The notes beneath the pieces are model-generated. The model made no database searches, was not told the DNA's origin, and was given only the letters and a program-made list of their open reading frames with translations. The position numbers and the translations under genes are program-made. A DNA stretch of 64,000 bases from Paracentrotus lividus (lineage: Eukaryota; Echinodermata; Echinoidea; Camarodonta; Echinidae). Shown here in pieces: positions 1 through 11,749 of the stretch (the stretch's first letter is position 1; every line of letters starts with the position of its first letter). The DNA lies in assembly GCA_940671915.1 (NCBI GenBank), contig CALNVZ010000174.1, forward strand, positions 3,931,207 to 3,995,206. Direction: 5' to 3'.

Positions 1-1290
1 CAAGTTGGTAACAGATAGGCAGTGTTTGAGCTATACAACTGCTTGATTAATATGATATCAAATTGGTTCCTGGTCAGTATTATAGTATAGAATACATAAT
101 TGAAGAAAAGCATCCATAGAGGTGGGAAGATAAATATCTTAGTATGTACTTACCTTGCAAAATCATTGTGGTTTGCATTATTTTTCTAATATAGGAGAGT
201 ATAAAGGAGGATACCTCTTTAAAAAAAAATGGATTTTACAATCTTTAAAAAAAAATTCAATCCTTAATATGAACTTAACAAATATCATATTCTACTTGAA
301 AAGATGCCGACACCAAATAAATAACCGCATCCCTAAAAAGGGTCAGAAATTTATTTTGTGGCTTTCACTAGTTTTCGTAGTAGCCAGTATGTCAAACTAA
401 TTGATAGTTAAAGTATTTTTATTGTGTGCCTAAATTGCTAATATGAAATTCAAAATTAACATTCTAAGCTATTCTAATTGATAAAAAGAATACCGATATA
501 TCCAGAATATGAAAGGAAAAAAGAAGAAGCTTAAACAAACTGTAATTTAATAAACTAAATCTTATTTTGTAATGGGTGTTTTACAAAATGAAAGATGAAA
601 ATGACAAGAACTAAAGACCACACATTATAAATAAGGAATAGATTTTGGCAAATTTGAGGTTTGAGATAGAGTACAAGATAACCATACAATTTGATTGAAT
701 ATTTCCTACTTTAAACAAGAGAAATGCCTTTGAGCAAACCTCAAATTCCTTATCCAATTTCTTGATAAGCAAAACTGGGTATTGTCAGCAAAGCGAAGGC
801 GATCCGGCAATTCTTGTTCTGATTTTGTTAATACCCTAAAAACAGAACACTTTAATTAATTTTGGTACTGCATCACTGATTGTATGCACAAAGTACGCAA
901 TTTTGTGGTTTTCAAAGCAAAAAAAATGGGGTCAACAACATTGAGTATTTCCCCCTCTCCCTCCCTATTCATTTCCGATTTACACGATGACAATTGACAA
1001 ATTTTCTTATAGCCCGCAGGCCAATATTTAAAAAATGACCCAGGATCGACCTTCTTGTGCAGCCAGTGCGTACAGACGGAAATCAAATTACACCTAAATG
1101 AAACGGGAGAAGCGATATTGGTATTGCCACCTAATTGTACTGTTTCCTCATCTTAGAGACTCAGAGATGCCGCCGCCCGGCTGGTCGGGCAGAGAGGCAC
1201 AAGAAAGACTGACCGCTGGCTCGTATGGATCTCAACTCTGTGTTAATTGTGTAGAGAGATGGCAAAGTACTAATGATGCAGAGGAATGAC

Positions 1291-1350
1291 CGGGAGGGCG
1301 GGGGGGGGGGGGGGGGGGGGGGGGTGGGGGGGGGGGGGGGCGGGGGCCGG
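1291..1350 (+). repeat. Long G tract, potential G-quadruplex
   Basis: About 60 bases are almost entirely G: a 24-base G run, one T, a further 15 G, then C and five more G. The tract is long enough to form G-quadruplexes on the plus strand. Its exact length is likely unreliable, because homopolymers of this size are poorly resolved by sequencing. Confidence 0.9.
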
Positions 1351-4096
1351 TTTCGTTGATGTTTCTCTCAAGTTTGGTCTTTAGAGGTTGGTGCTACATA
1401 CATTATGTGCACATTGTCTTAGCTTGAAAAGTGAAGGATGCAACAACTTACTATGTGTTCAGGTTCATAAATAGGTATTCAAGCAACATTCTGGTATAAA
1501 AGGTACATGTACATGTAGGTATTTTGCTCTGAGGGGGCAACCTACATATGTATTTTATATGTATCTTAGTTTGGTTCTGTTGAGGAAAAATAAAATCAAA
1601 TCATTTGTTCATTGTCTGTGGAGGTAAGAGGGATTCAAAATGTGATTAAAATAGATGGGGAGAGTGGGCAGAGGGAGAGGGACCTTCTGGACGTAGGTTC
1701 TGATGTTGGTTTAGTTGGGGGAATAAAGTCCAAACTGGGGTCGCAAACTACATTCTTTCACGGTTTCTTGGATGTGGAACATATGATGAGGTAGGACGGC
1801 ATTTTAAGAGAATGTGATGGACTAAATGACAAGGCTCAAATTCGAGTAACCATCCCCGTTCATGTGTCCTGTGACTCATAATACAAGATGATTTCCGCTT
1901 ATTAATTACGCCTGGTTAGTGCGCGCCGCCCTTAATTGCTCATCGCCACGCAGATACCACTACCAGTCCGCCACTCCTATTAAAGGTGCGGGGAAAAACT
2001 CTGACGAAGAATGATAAGAAAATCACACGATTTCTACCTATTTCTGCGCAGCCCTCTCACTCGCGATTAATTGAAAGGCATAAATTTGCATGTCATTTTC
2101 ACACGCCCACCGTTGAAGCCCAGCGTGGGGTCTGTAATCCAGCGCTAGACAATCTTGAGACCATATTTTGGGTTATGTTTTTGTAAGAAATCACAGGTAA
2201 TCAACCGTTAAAGGATCCCTTGCCATAAACCTGATGAAAAGATGGTGGAGAAAGATGTATATGAATAGGATATATAGGGGGCATACAATTGCAATAGTGA
2301 TATGTGGGTGCTGGCCATTCAGTTAAGTACATAAAGCATTTAATATTGAGAATCAATGTGGTTTGTGTATTAGCATACAGGTGTATTTTGAGACTATTTC
2401 CAAACCTTTGATTCTGATTCATATCTTTATATTTCTTGATTTCTTATTATTTTCTTTATTTCAATACTCTCATGCTCCTCATCTATTTATTCCATTCTGT
2501 CTCATTCTTTCTGCCTCTGTTATATCTTTCATTATATCTTTATAGCTATTTTACTCTCTCATGTTCTCCCTCTTTTCTATTCACCCCACCCACAGGTTTC
2601 ATTGCTTTCTTGACATTTTACTTTCTCCTTTGATTAATTTAGTATGCTTTTTTTCCCCCTTCAAATTCCTGATAATACCTCTCTATCTTGCATTATTTTA
2701 AGTTCTATTTGTATGCATTTTATTTTTCCATAAAAAAAATCTGTTCCTAACCTCATTCCCCTTCACGTCATTATTACAATTGAATCTCATTGTAACCTCT
2801 ACAGACTGTCCTTTTATTTTCTTCTATCATTTTTCACTATTTTTCCATAGTGTTATTCCCTGCGGAAAGATTGTACTTAAATACCTGGAAGCTGGTGATA
2901 TGATTGTTATATTCTATAATTCTTTGATGAGATGGGGGATGCTGAGATATTAGAGAGGGAGTAGAGGAAATGATAAACAATACAGATGATATTAAAAACT
3001 TGAGAAGTAAAGATATATGAAAGGCACATTAAAGAAAGGTGCAAATACAAATTAATGATGAATAACGATATTAGTACAACGGAATGGGAGTGAAGGATAG
3101 AGAAAGGAATATTGAAATATGACCCAAACAAATAAAAAATAAAAAATAATGACTACATGGTCAATAAAATAGTTATTTGATTGTCATACTTTATGCATAA
3201 CAAGGTTATGTGTAGACTACTCATAATCAACTATAAAGTACAAACAAAATCAATGCATACTACTTCACTGCTTGGGGCAACATTTGAAATAATTGGTCAC
3301 TGTAATAATTAATATTGGAGGAAGAATAATCAGAAGACTTAAAGAGTGACGGGAGACACAACAGACAGAGAGACAACCATGTTTACAAGCAGAGCAGACG
3401 TGTAAAGATGACAAGACACTTGGCAATTCCTCTTAATAATCGTGAATCACTACTGAGTTGGTGCATCTCACTCAAGCACAGACAATGCATCCTGATATCA
3501 CGCCTTCCTATACCCCCTTGACATCATTTGTCCAGTCTCTCTGACCTCTTGTTCATACACTTCCTATTATCATGTCTTAGTCCTCTTGTCGTATATTCTT
3601 TCATTATTTTCTTCTCCTCTTTCTGTTATTTATTCTTCCTATTAATATTTCCTTTCTATTTAGCTAATGTGTTATGTTTACTTTTTATCTTTTAATTTTG
3701 TTGGTACATGAAATGTTCTAATCCATGAAGTAAAGATTGGAGTAATGCGACCATTTAGTCTGTGAGGTAGAGGGCATTTTTCACTTTCTGTGCCCTTACT
3801 TGCCCTATACAATCCCTTATCACTGTGCAGAGGTAAGCATAGTCACCTAATTTTTCTTGCCTGAAAGTCACGCTCACACACAGTAAACAGCATATTGTCA
3901 ATGCCGCAAAGTTCATGATTGTATACCTTTAAGCAATATACCATAGGAACATAATGTTCCAGTAAATTGAGTGGCAGAGACAGAAGTTTAATCAATGTAA
4001 CATATTAAGATGTTGAAGAGATAAACTCATCCATGTTCTCTCTCCCACTGGACATTCAAACAAGATAATAATCTTTATCCCAATGGGCAGCTCTTC

Positions 4097-4510
4097 CATG
4101 CTCTACCAGACTACCACCATCCCTCCATGTTATTCTAACACTGGTCTTAGGGAGGGCAGGGGAATTGAGAGGGGGAGAGGAGAAAGGGGAAAAAAAGGGG
4201 TACTTGTACTTTTCTTTGAATTATACTCTGTATAAATATAACTAATAAGATGAAGAAAAAGAGAAAATTGGACTATTTTGAAATAGAAACAGGAACATCA
4301 TGTCTGGGATCTGTAGGAGATAACATTTGTCCCTGTTATTCTTACCGTGGTGTTCGATGGGGCAGGGGAATCAAATGAACATGGTGTTGGAAGTGATGCT
4401 AGAAGCGGAGGATGCTGATCTTTGTGCCTATGGGAGGAAGGGACTGCATCTCTACCAGGTACAAATCCTCCCTGTTATTTTAACACCGATGTTGGATGGA
4501 CCAGGGGACT
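4097..4510. repeat. Three diverged copies of a ~65-bp repeat
   Basis: Three similar segments lie at about 4097-4166, 4308-4371 and 4445-4510. Each has the order: a CTxTACCAG- or CTGTAGGAG-like block, then CCTGTTATTCTTA or CATGTTATTCTAA, then a GATGGGxCAGGGGA-like end. They are separated by unequal spacers, so this is not a simple tandem array. No coding sense was found. It may be a decayed minisatellite or a piece of a repeated element. Confidence 0.55.
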
Positions 4511-4842
4511 AGGAGGATGATAAGGAGGAGGGGGGCATATGTACTTTGGCTAAAGAGTAGAGAAATATGTATCCAGCGTGAATTAGCAAAGAGGAGGAGA
4601 GGAGGGCTCGCAATTTGAGATTTTATGAATATTCATTTTTAATATAATGGCATCCATCTCCTATGAAATATGGGAAAGATGGGAGATAAAGAAAGAGATA
4701 TGCAGAGATAGATTGAGGATATAAATATAAAGCTAGAGGGATTGTAAGAAGATAAAGGGAGTGAATGAGTAATGAGAGGTAAAGTGATTTATAAAAGATG
4801 AAAAATGAAATACAGCAGAAAAATCAAGAGATATAGAGAGAA

Positions 4843-4873
4843 ACAGAGAGAGAGAGAGAGAGGGGGGGGGGGG
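4843..4873 (+). repeat. (GA)n microsatellite followed by G run
   Basis: An AGAGAG tract of about 18 bases passes directly into 11-12 G residues. It is purine-only on the plus strand. Confidence 0.9.
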
Positions 4874-5606
4874 AGGGACACATATAGCAGGGAGATTATC
4901 ACTCAAAATGATAAGAAACAGAAAATTGCATTTTTAGAGGGGAGTGGAGAAAAAGTTGTGAAGGATTCCCTTGTTCAAGGTCACTTGATTTTATGATGAA
5001 CATCACATGTGCATCGGTATGTAAACTACTACACAGGTGACTCATACAATCAGGCAAGAATTTTCAGATCTCTTTCCACAAGTTGAGGAAATCAAATTTA
5101 TGAGGAAAAAATAAATGAGATATTTATTTACATTTGAAATTAAGATTGAAGTACTACAATTTATTAAAATTGATACTGTAAAAATGTTTTGAGTTACTTT
5201 TTTTTAGACCAAAGGTTATGTTTATTAGATTGTAATTATCTGCAAAACTGTATTACCTGTAGTGAGATTTAAAAAAAAGCTTTTAAAAAGAGGCACTTAC
5301 TATAATACCCTTCATTTAAATAATAAACTTCAATATTTAACGACAAGTGATTATAGCTAGACAGCATTTAAGTAAAAGATAAACGATAAATTGCACTTTT
5401 TTATCAGTCAAGAGTGATTAAATGCTATGATGCATTTGTGATGAAACATGATAAATTTCTCAGGCATGCCTCTGGACGTTACAACGAAATTCAACAAACT
5501 AAGCTATGAGTAATTATTTTGAAATTACAGCTCACCATAAGGTGTTAGGACAAGCATGTCATCGTTTAAATCTCCTTGTTCAAGCTTCTTACTCTCCTAG
5601 TCGTTT

Positions 5607-5635
5607 CAACATCGACACATTTGCCGTCGATGTTG
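5607..5635. repeat. Perfect 10-bp hairpin
   Basis: CAACATCGAC at 5607-5616 pairs perfectly with GTCGATGTTG at 5626-5635 around a 9-base loop. It lies in a short, more GC-rich patch (about 5580-5760) inside AT-rich DNA. No T-run terminator or RNA gene box is visible next to it, so no function is assigned. Confidence 0.6.
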
Positions 5636-6078
5636 TCGGCTAGAAGTGTGACAAGGTCTCGCTGGGCACTATGACGCATACCTTACGCGGTTATCTATTT
5701 ATAGATGGCCGGACGACCGGGGGTATTTCCTCGTATCGTAGCCAGCTGACCATCACTAAACATGTGAGGTCATCAGAGTGAAGAGAATATTCAGAAAGAG
5801 AGTGGGTGAAAGAGAGACAGACAGAGTAGGGAGTAAGAAAGAGAAAGGGAGAGAGGGGGAAAGAGTATTTAGTGCATTATAATGTGCTTGGTCATCATAT
5901 AGGGGTTTCTTAGTGGTGCTGTCTGCATTAGATATTAACATGTTATGTTTCCTTTCACTTTTAGAGAGAGATTCTTTAAGCAGCTTCAAAAATTTTTCAA
6001 TTACTTTGTAAACAGGTGGACTTTGATATGACACTCTTATTGAAACAATTTTGATGATAAAACATTTCTGTATTTTCA

Positions 6079-6091
6079 CCCCCCCCCCCCC
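6079..6091 (+). repeat. C homopolymer tract
   Basis: A run of about 13 C residues is followed by six A residues. It is a simple length-variable tract. Confidence 0.9.
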
Positions 6092-9000
6092 AAAAAAGTG
6101 TTTATATATAGATTTGTACAGAAACAACATTCATCCACTAGGGCCAGGGGCAGGTCTGTGACCCTATTTGTGTTTACTGCAAGTTTTTATAATGATGTAT
6201 AAACTATAAATAATTAAATAACATTATAAATAAACTCTATAAAAAAGATGCAAGTTTGTTTACCTTTGATGAAGCATTACCATCTTCATAAGATGTTAAC
6301 ATATCTCTTTCTATCTCTTTCATTCTCTGTCTTTCTCTCCTTTCCTTCCTTTTGTTCTTTTAGTATTATCATATAAATGTTGAAAATCAAAGTAAAAGTA
6401 GATGAATAATGAAAGAATGTGATAGGGAAACATGAGTTACATGCCTTTTTTGGTAGCAATAAGGAATGTATTACAATAATGGTGTTAGAAGGGCTCTCTC
6501 GTCATGTCTGCAGATCTATGAGAATGGTGCTAAGATGCATCAAGATGAAAACAGATGCTCCTTGCTCTCCAATAAGATCTACAAAACATTAGGATGGGAT
6601 AGTAATTAAGAATAAAGAATAATGGACTAAACTATTCTCCATCCCGTCTCTCTGCTACTCTCATCATTAGAAGATGATGTTGTGAGGTCGAGATGGAGTG
6701 TTTCTTCTGAGAAAGTAATGAGCAGCAGATAATTTGTGAATGAGAGTGAATTAGCACGCTCGTCCTATCATAACCTCTTTTCATTGCATGGGAATTCAGA
6801 TCAGACCCCCAACGATATCAAAACTCCTAGTGCAAGCAAAAAAAGCGAAAGCAAGTCCACATGTTTGTATACTCACACCACACAGAAACAATACTGCATG
6901 AATCATGGAGGAAGAAACAGCTGTCGTTGGAGCGGTTTCAACGATGTGGGAACGTCTTCCGCAGACACTAACTTGTCACTAACACTAGACAAACTTGTCA
7001 GCATGTGGGAACTAAGCAGGAGGTAACTGGGTGGAGCAGATATATATTTGGTGAAAATATGGAGAAGATTTATTTGGCCTGTCGGTTGAAAACGGGATGG
7101 GAATCGTTTCCAAGGGGTGATGAAAGGATGAGGGGATCAGAGTAAATCGACGGGAAAGATGGTCTTTTGAGGATTTGGTATAGTTTAGAGTGATAGACAT
7201 ACACCCCCTTAGTAGTCTTAGAATGGGACGTGTAATTAAATTATGTGATAAGATTAAGTTTGACATCATCAATGTTTGCATATGGTGAACCAAAGTTATG
7301 ATTATTTTTGATAGATTTAAAATATTGTGCTTATAATGCCAGAATTCAGCCTACATAAAGAGACAGAGGGATCATGTGTACCAAAATAATGAACTGTCAT
7401 GTCTGGTAATTTTCACTCAAGATTGCTTGATGAAAGGAAAAAAAAAAAAAACGTCCCAGGTACGGCTTGAGGATCCAAACTCGCATTTACTTCCGATCTT
7501 ATTTTTTCATGATCAAAAGTAGGATGGCCATAGAAGGATCTTGAGAAAACCTAATATATTGCCTGTACACGATGCCTTTCATAAATTGAGAAGCTGAGAA
7601 CATAGATTAGATCAAATACAGACAGTACCCAGTAACCACCCCAAAATGATGAAAATGCATCATCTTAGAACATTGGTCCACCAGAAAACCCACTCTCCCT
7701 TGGTGATTTTAATGAACTACATACTCTCCTCCCACCATCCAATGATGCGATCGGGACGGGGAAGCGTTTAATCAACCTTAAAAGATTCATGTATCGTTCC
7801 TGGACGAGGCAGATGACGATGTTATGAATGAAACTATCTTAGGGGATCACCACACAAAGAGAATCAAAGAGGGTGGAAACCAGTGGGGTGTTATATAATC
7901 CTTACTCATAAAACCCATAGTACATCTGAGCTCCGGCTTTGCCGAATGACACGCAACACTGCGAAAATCACAAAAACGAACTAAAAACACAAAATATTTG
8001 AAGGACACGTTTGATGAGCCATATGGATCTGCGTTGTCGCGCGTCGCCACACGTACTGCTGCCCATGACTCACCGCCCACACAAATGACAGCTCAGACAA
8101 ATGTTTGCATAAATTAGCATGAATTTAGCATGTGATGAATAGTGATTAGTTGGCACAGGTATGACCTGGTGCACCTTTGATTGATTTTGTACCAGTGAAA
8201 AGCTACAGTCTTTGGTAGGTGGTTTTGGATTAGAAGAAGATTGATTATTCAATGTCTCTAGGATAAATGAGTGGCTTTCATTTCTTACTTTTCTCTTGAA
8301 AAGGGAAGAATCTGCTCTCTCATTCAGCCCTAGAGGTAACCATGTGGTCAAGGGTACTGTTTTACACACAACTTATATTCAGGTACATTGAGAGACAGTG
8401 AGAGAGGTTTGAGAAGAGAATAAGAAGTTATGTATCGAGTAGTTCAACCAAAAAATCAATGGCAAATATCACTTTTAGATTCATGGGCAAAGAAGAGTGG
8501 TCAGCACGTCAGGATTAAGATGAAGAGGTTGGGGGGGGGGGTGAGCAGGGTTATCCCAAAGATAAGAGTTGCTCTCCATGTTTGAACAACTGTATGTCCT
8601 TTATTAAATCTGTTTGGTAAAAATATTTTGATGCAGAAGTGCTTTCATAATAATCCTATGCAAAAAAGAAAAAAAAAAAAATGGCTTCTCCTGCAATTTA
8701 CTCTGTTGTTCTATTTGTGACTCTTGGTGAATTTTTTTTGTTGGCGGGTCACATAATTTAGTTTACTGCTGACATTAAAAGGAAAAAGCACGGAATGATT
8801 GAGCTTGAATACTAATTTCTAATCTCTATTCTTAAGCTAAGAGGTTTGATTCTCACTTACATGCATTCTTACAATAGAATTTAGATGAGAGATTATTCAC
8901 GGTTAGAAAGCATGAGGGCAAGAGATTAAGAACATTATTCGGTGTAAACGAGAAGAGGTAAAGAAATACTGAGTAAGAGTGACGTTGTGAAGAGCCGAAG

Positions 9001-10551
9001 ACATAGAACTTGGTCGATCTGCCTCGGGTCCTCTGATCAGAAAACGACTTTAGCAAAGCACTCCCCCTTTCTCCCTCTTTACAGCATTGGTGCTATGAAA
9101 TCAAAAGCCCCCGGCCATCAGGATTGGGAATGATTAATAAATCTATAGTACCTGAATGAAATACTGTTTGTCAGACAACGATTTACATACACTAGCTTCA
9201 GGACGTGGGCGTTCTATCTCACTTTTCGCAAAAAGAACCTCTTGCTCCCGTGTTGGTTGCATCTTAATTAGGCGTTGTTAACCGGTATCGGTAGATGATT
9301 ATGCAGATCATGCATAGATGTCGATTTTGATTTTAAGGGAGGCATGTTACGTCTCTCATAAATGAAAATATGCATGCGGTATGTTAAACTGAATGTTGTA
9401 GTAATCAGATAACGTTAGACCTTAATTCAAAAACAAGATGGGATTTACATCATATCAATTATCAGTGGCTTTATACACTACAGAACATTTACTTATTCAA
9501 TGCCTGTGGCTATGCATAAGGAGAACATCATCTAATGCTCTGCTTTAAACTGGTCCTTTTCCAGCTCTGACTCTCGTATTGATATACCGGTACGTAATTT
9601 CTAAATTTGCACAAAGAGACGATAGATGGGGAAAAAACTCTTAACCACTCCCCCTTTAACACATTTCTCTGTCCCTGAATGTTCTGTTGTTATCAAAGCC
9701 AACATGGTTGCATAAACTCATCTTATTCAGCTTCAGGATTTGTGATCTGTTGTTCTATCACTCAACCGTGAACGAATGTCGTTCTGCCATAAAGACCAGA
9801 GAAATATCCTAGAGCATTATGGGAGTGCTTAAACGGTGAATGAAAAACACTACTCAGCCGAACACAGAGATCATTAAGTTGAGATGTCATGTATTTAGAA
9901 GCATAAGGATGTTGGCTCTGTATTAAGAGATATCTATTAATGACCTTTTTGTTCTGAATAGGGGATGTGTTAAGTCCTCTTTTACTTGTTTATTATTCAA
10001 GTTGGAAAATACACCCGGATGAGTGAGGGTATTGCATGGGAAAGGTGTTGAAAATTTAGAGAAAATAGAGAAGTGGTCTTCAAGAGATTTGTACGGTCAT
10101 GTTTTTGCATTTGCTTCTTTGTCAATAACGAAAGGAATTGAATACAGAGGTTAATATAGGGTAATGACGACGCAAAAATACAAGACTTTACCTCTACAAA
10201 AATGAATTAGTTCAAACATGTAGCTTAACACTTCAAATATTGATTTTGCTTGTATGATTTAATCATGAAAATTTTTGATTGAGTCTTATGTCATATCCCT
10301 AGCCCTTTTACAATATGTAATTAACATTCATGACCCCACTCCTTCATATTTGTTTCAGTTTCATGGCCAAAGAAATGTTTTACTAGAATTATATTATAAA
10401 AAAGTTAATTTTTCTCTAGTAAAAGAATTAAACTTATATTCTACTACATTTGTTTTTAATGTAAGTATTGTTTAGTTGTGCATCAATGATATTATGAAGA
10501 AGATCAAGTGATCATAGCAACTATACACAAGTAATTTTAGTGCAGTAGAAA

Positions 10552-10660
10552 TTTTTTTTGATTTGATTTATTTGTCAAGTATAACAAGATTTACATAAGC
10601 TTGACGGGATGACCCATGAAAGCCCGAGAGCTTATTTACAACGGGGTCCCAAAATTAAGG
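10552..10660 (-). mobile_element. LINE-like 3' end fragment
   Basis: Read on the minus strand, the segment runs from a GGGACCCCGTTGTAAATAAGC-like block through a GC-richer part (CTCGGGCTTTCATGGG) and ends in AAATAAATCAAATCAAAAA. A short low-copy tail of this kind is typical of CR1/L2-group non-LTR retrotransposon 3' ends in marine invertebrates. Only the 3' end is present and no reverse transcriptase is seen next to it. It lies about 125 bp upstream of the DIRS left terminal repeat. The family assignment is from general pattern and is uncertain. Confidence 0.45.
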
Positions 10661-10784
10661 TCATAAGAGGTGTAAATTTTTATCGATATTGATTAAAGAT
10701 ATGAGGAGTGACATTGTAGGGCCTTGAGTGTATAGATGAATATGTTTTACAAGTAACACCACAAAATAGATTTACTACACTGCG

Positions 10785-10865
10785 CTATACTTACCTATAT
10801 CTCTTCAAATTGCTATTCGTTGCCCAAAGTAGAATAGCCACCGGCAAACAAAACGATCTTAGTGC
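10785..10865 (+). repeat. DIRS left inverted terminal repeat (clean copy)
   Basis: About 75 bases here match the reverse complement of 19042-19117 with a few differences, including the blocks CCTATATCTCTTCAAATTGC, TATTCGTTGCCCAAAG and GGCAAACAAAACGA. The match stops near 10860, where the sequence turns noisy. Upstream sequence (10660-10785) is presumably host flank. Confidence 0.8.
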
Positions 10866-11139
10866 GCACAGTAACGAAATTTTTATGTTGATTTGGATTT
10901 TATCTTGTTCAAGATGTGATAGGTATCAAAAATTACACCCCATAAGAAACGAGACTGCACGTTTGAAGAAATCGCTAAACCACTGAAATAGGCCGAGAGA
11001 GCTGTATTTCTACGACTGAGCAGGGATCTAATTTATAAGCGTCATTAAAATGAAGGGTATAACAAATTTGTTTATTCGCGGGTAGCTAATGGGGAGTTGA
11101 AGAGCTAGGCAATTCAATATGAAGAGGTGAAACAGTTGT

Positions 11140-11480
11140 AAGGGCAAAGGGGGCACCTTTAGAGTGTATAGGATAGAAATTACTTGTTCCTATTTAACAA
11201 GTACTAACCAACAATATGGATTTAACTGTCTAAACAACTGCGCTATACTTAACCTATACGCCATTTAACTCTTCAAATTGCTACTCTCTACGTTGTCCCA
11301 AAAAGGTGGAAAAATACGCACTCAACGAAGCGGCAAACAATAGACTTTCGAAATAGCAGCCTATTACTTGGCCCTTTGCTGGAAAAGCATACGGGGGAGA
11401 ATACCCGGGTCATTCGAAGATTCCCCTATAGGAAGCAAGGTGGACATGGATATAACGGCTTCATGGCACCACAAGATCAG
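11140..11480 (+). repeat. Noisy second copy of host flank plus DIRS left end
   Basis: GAGTGTATAG, then TTTAACAAGTACTAACCAAC, then CTGCGCTATACTTAACC and CTCTTCAAATTGCTA repeat, in the same order and with many small insertions, the clean host/element junction at about 10725-10830. Further on, words equivalent to the interior of the terminal repeat follow (a CAGACGGGGAAACCCG-like block near 11390, a TATAACG block near 11450). Because both host flank and element end are repeated, this looks like an overlapping low-quality read placed beside an existing contig end. A true duplication is the alternative. Confidence 0.65.
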
Positions 11481-11749
11481 AGTATCTACTCGTGTCCTTA
11501 CTTTAGTTGCCGCCCATCTCCACAGTGGATGAGGTTCGACTTTTGGTGCTGCAGTCTCTCAAAATGTCAAGATATTAGATTAATTGGTAAATCGCTTATT
11601 GGCACAACTCAAAGATGGTGACAAAACCTGTAATCATCTGAAACTCCTTATTTCACCACAAATAGCTTTGGACCAATTAGATATGCCTTGGTGACCTCTA
11701 GCCTCTGGTCAGCAAAAGGAGGAGTAGTCATCGGGGCAGGAATTTTCTA

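Larger units (their letters stand above)
1..10550. other. AT-rich non-coding stretch
   Basis: No exon with homology I recognise was found on either strand. The open frames here are short (under 125 codons), often built from TC- or GA-rich low-complexity sequence, and lack a recognisable domain. The stretch contains homopolymer tracts, a GA microsatellite, a diverged three-copy repeat near 4.1-4.5 kb and a short perfect hairpin near 5.6 kb, listed separately. Around 1510-1605 a segment ends in a run like AAAAATAAAATCAAATC, which resembles the 3' tail of a CR1/L2-like LINE, but this is weak. The stretch could be intergenic DNA or intron; the sequence does not decide. Confidence 0.6.
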
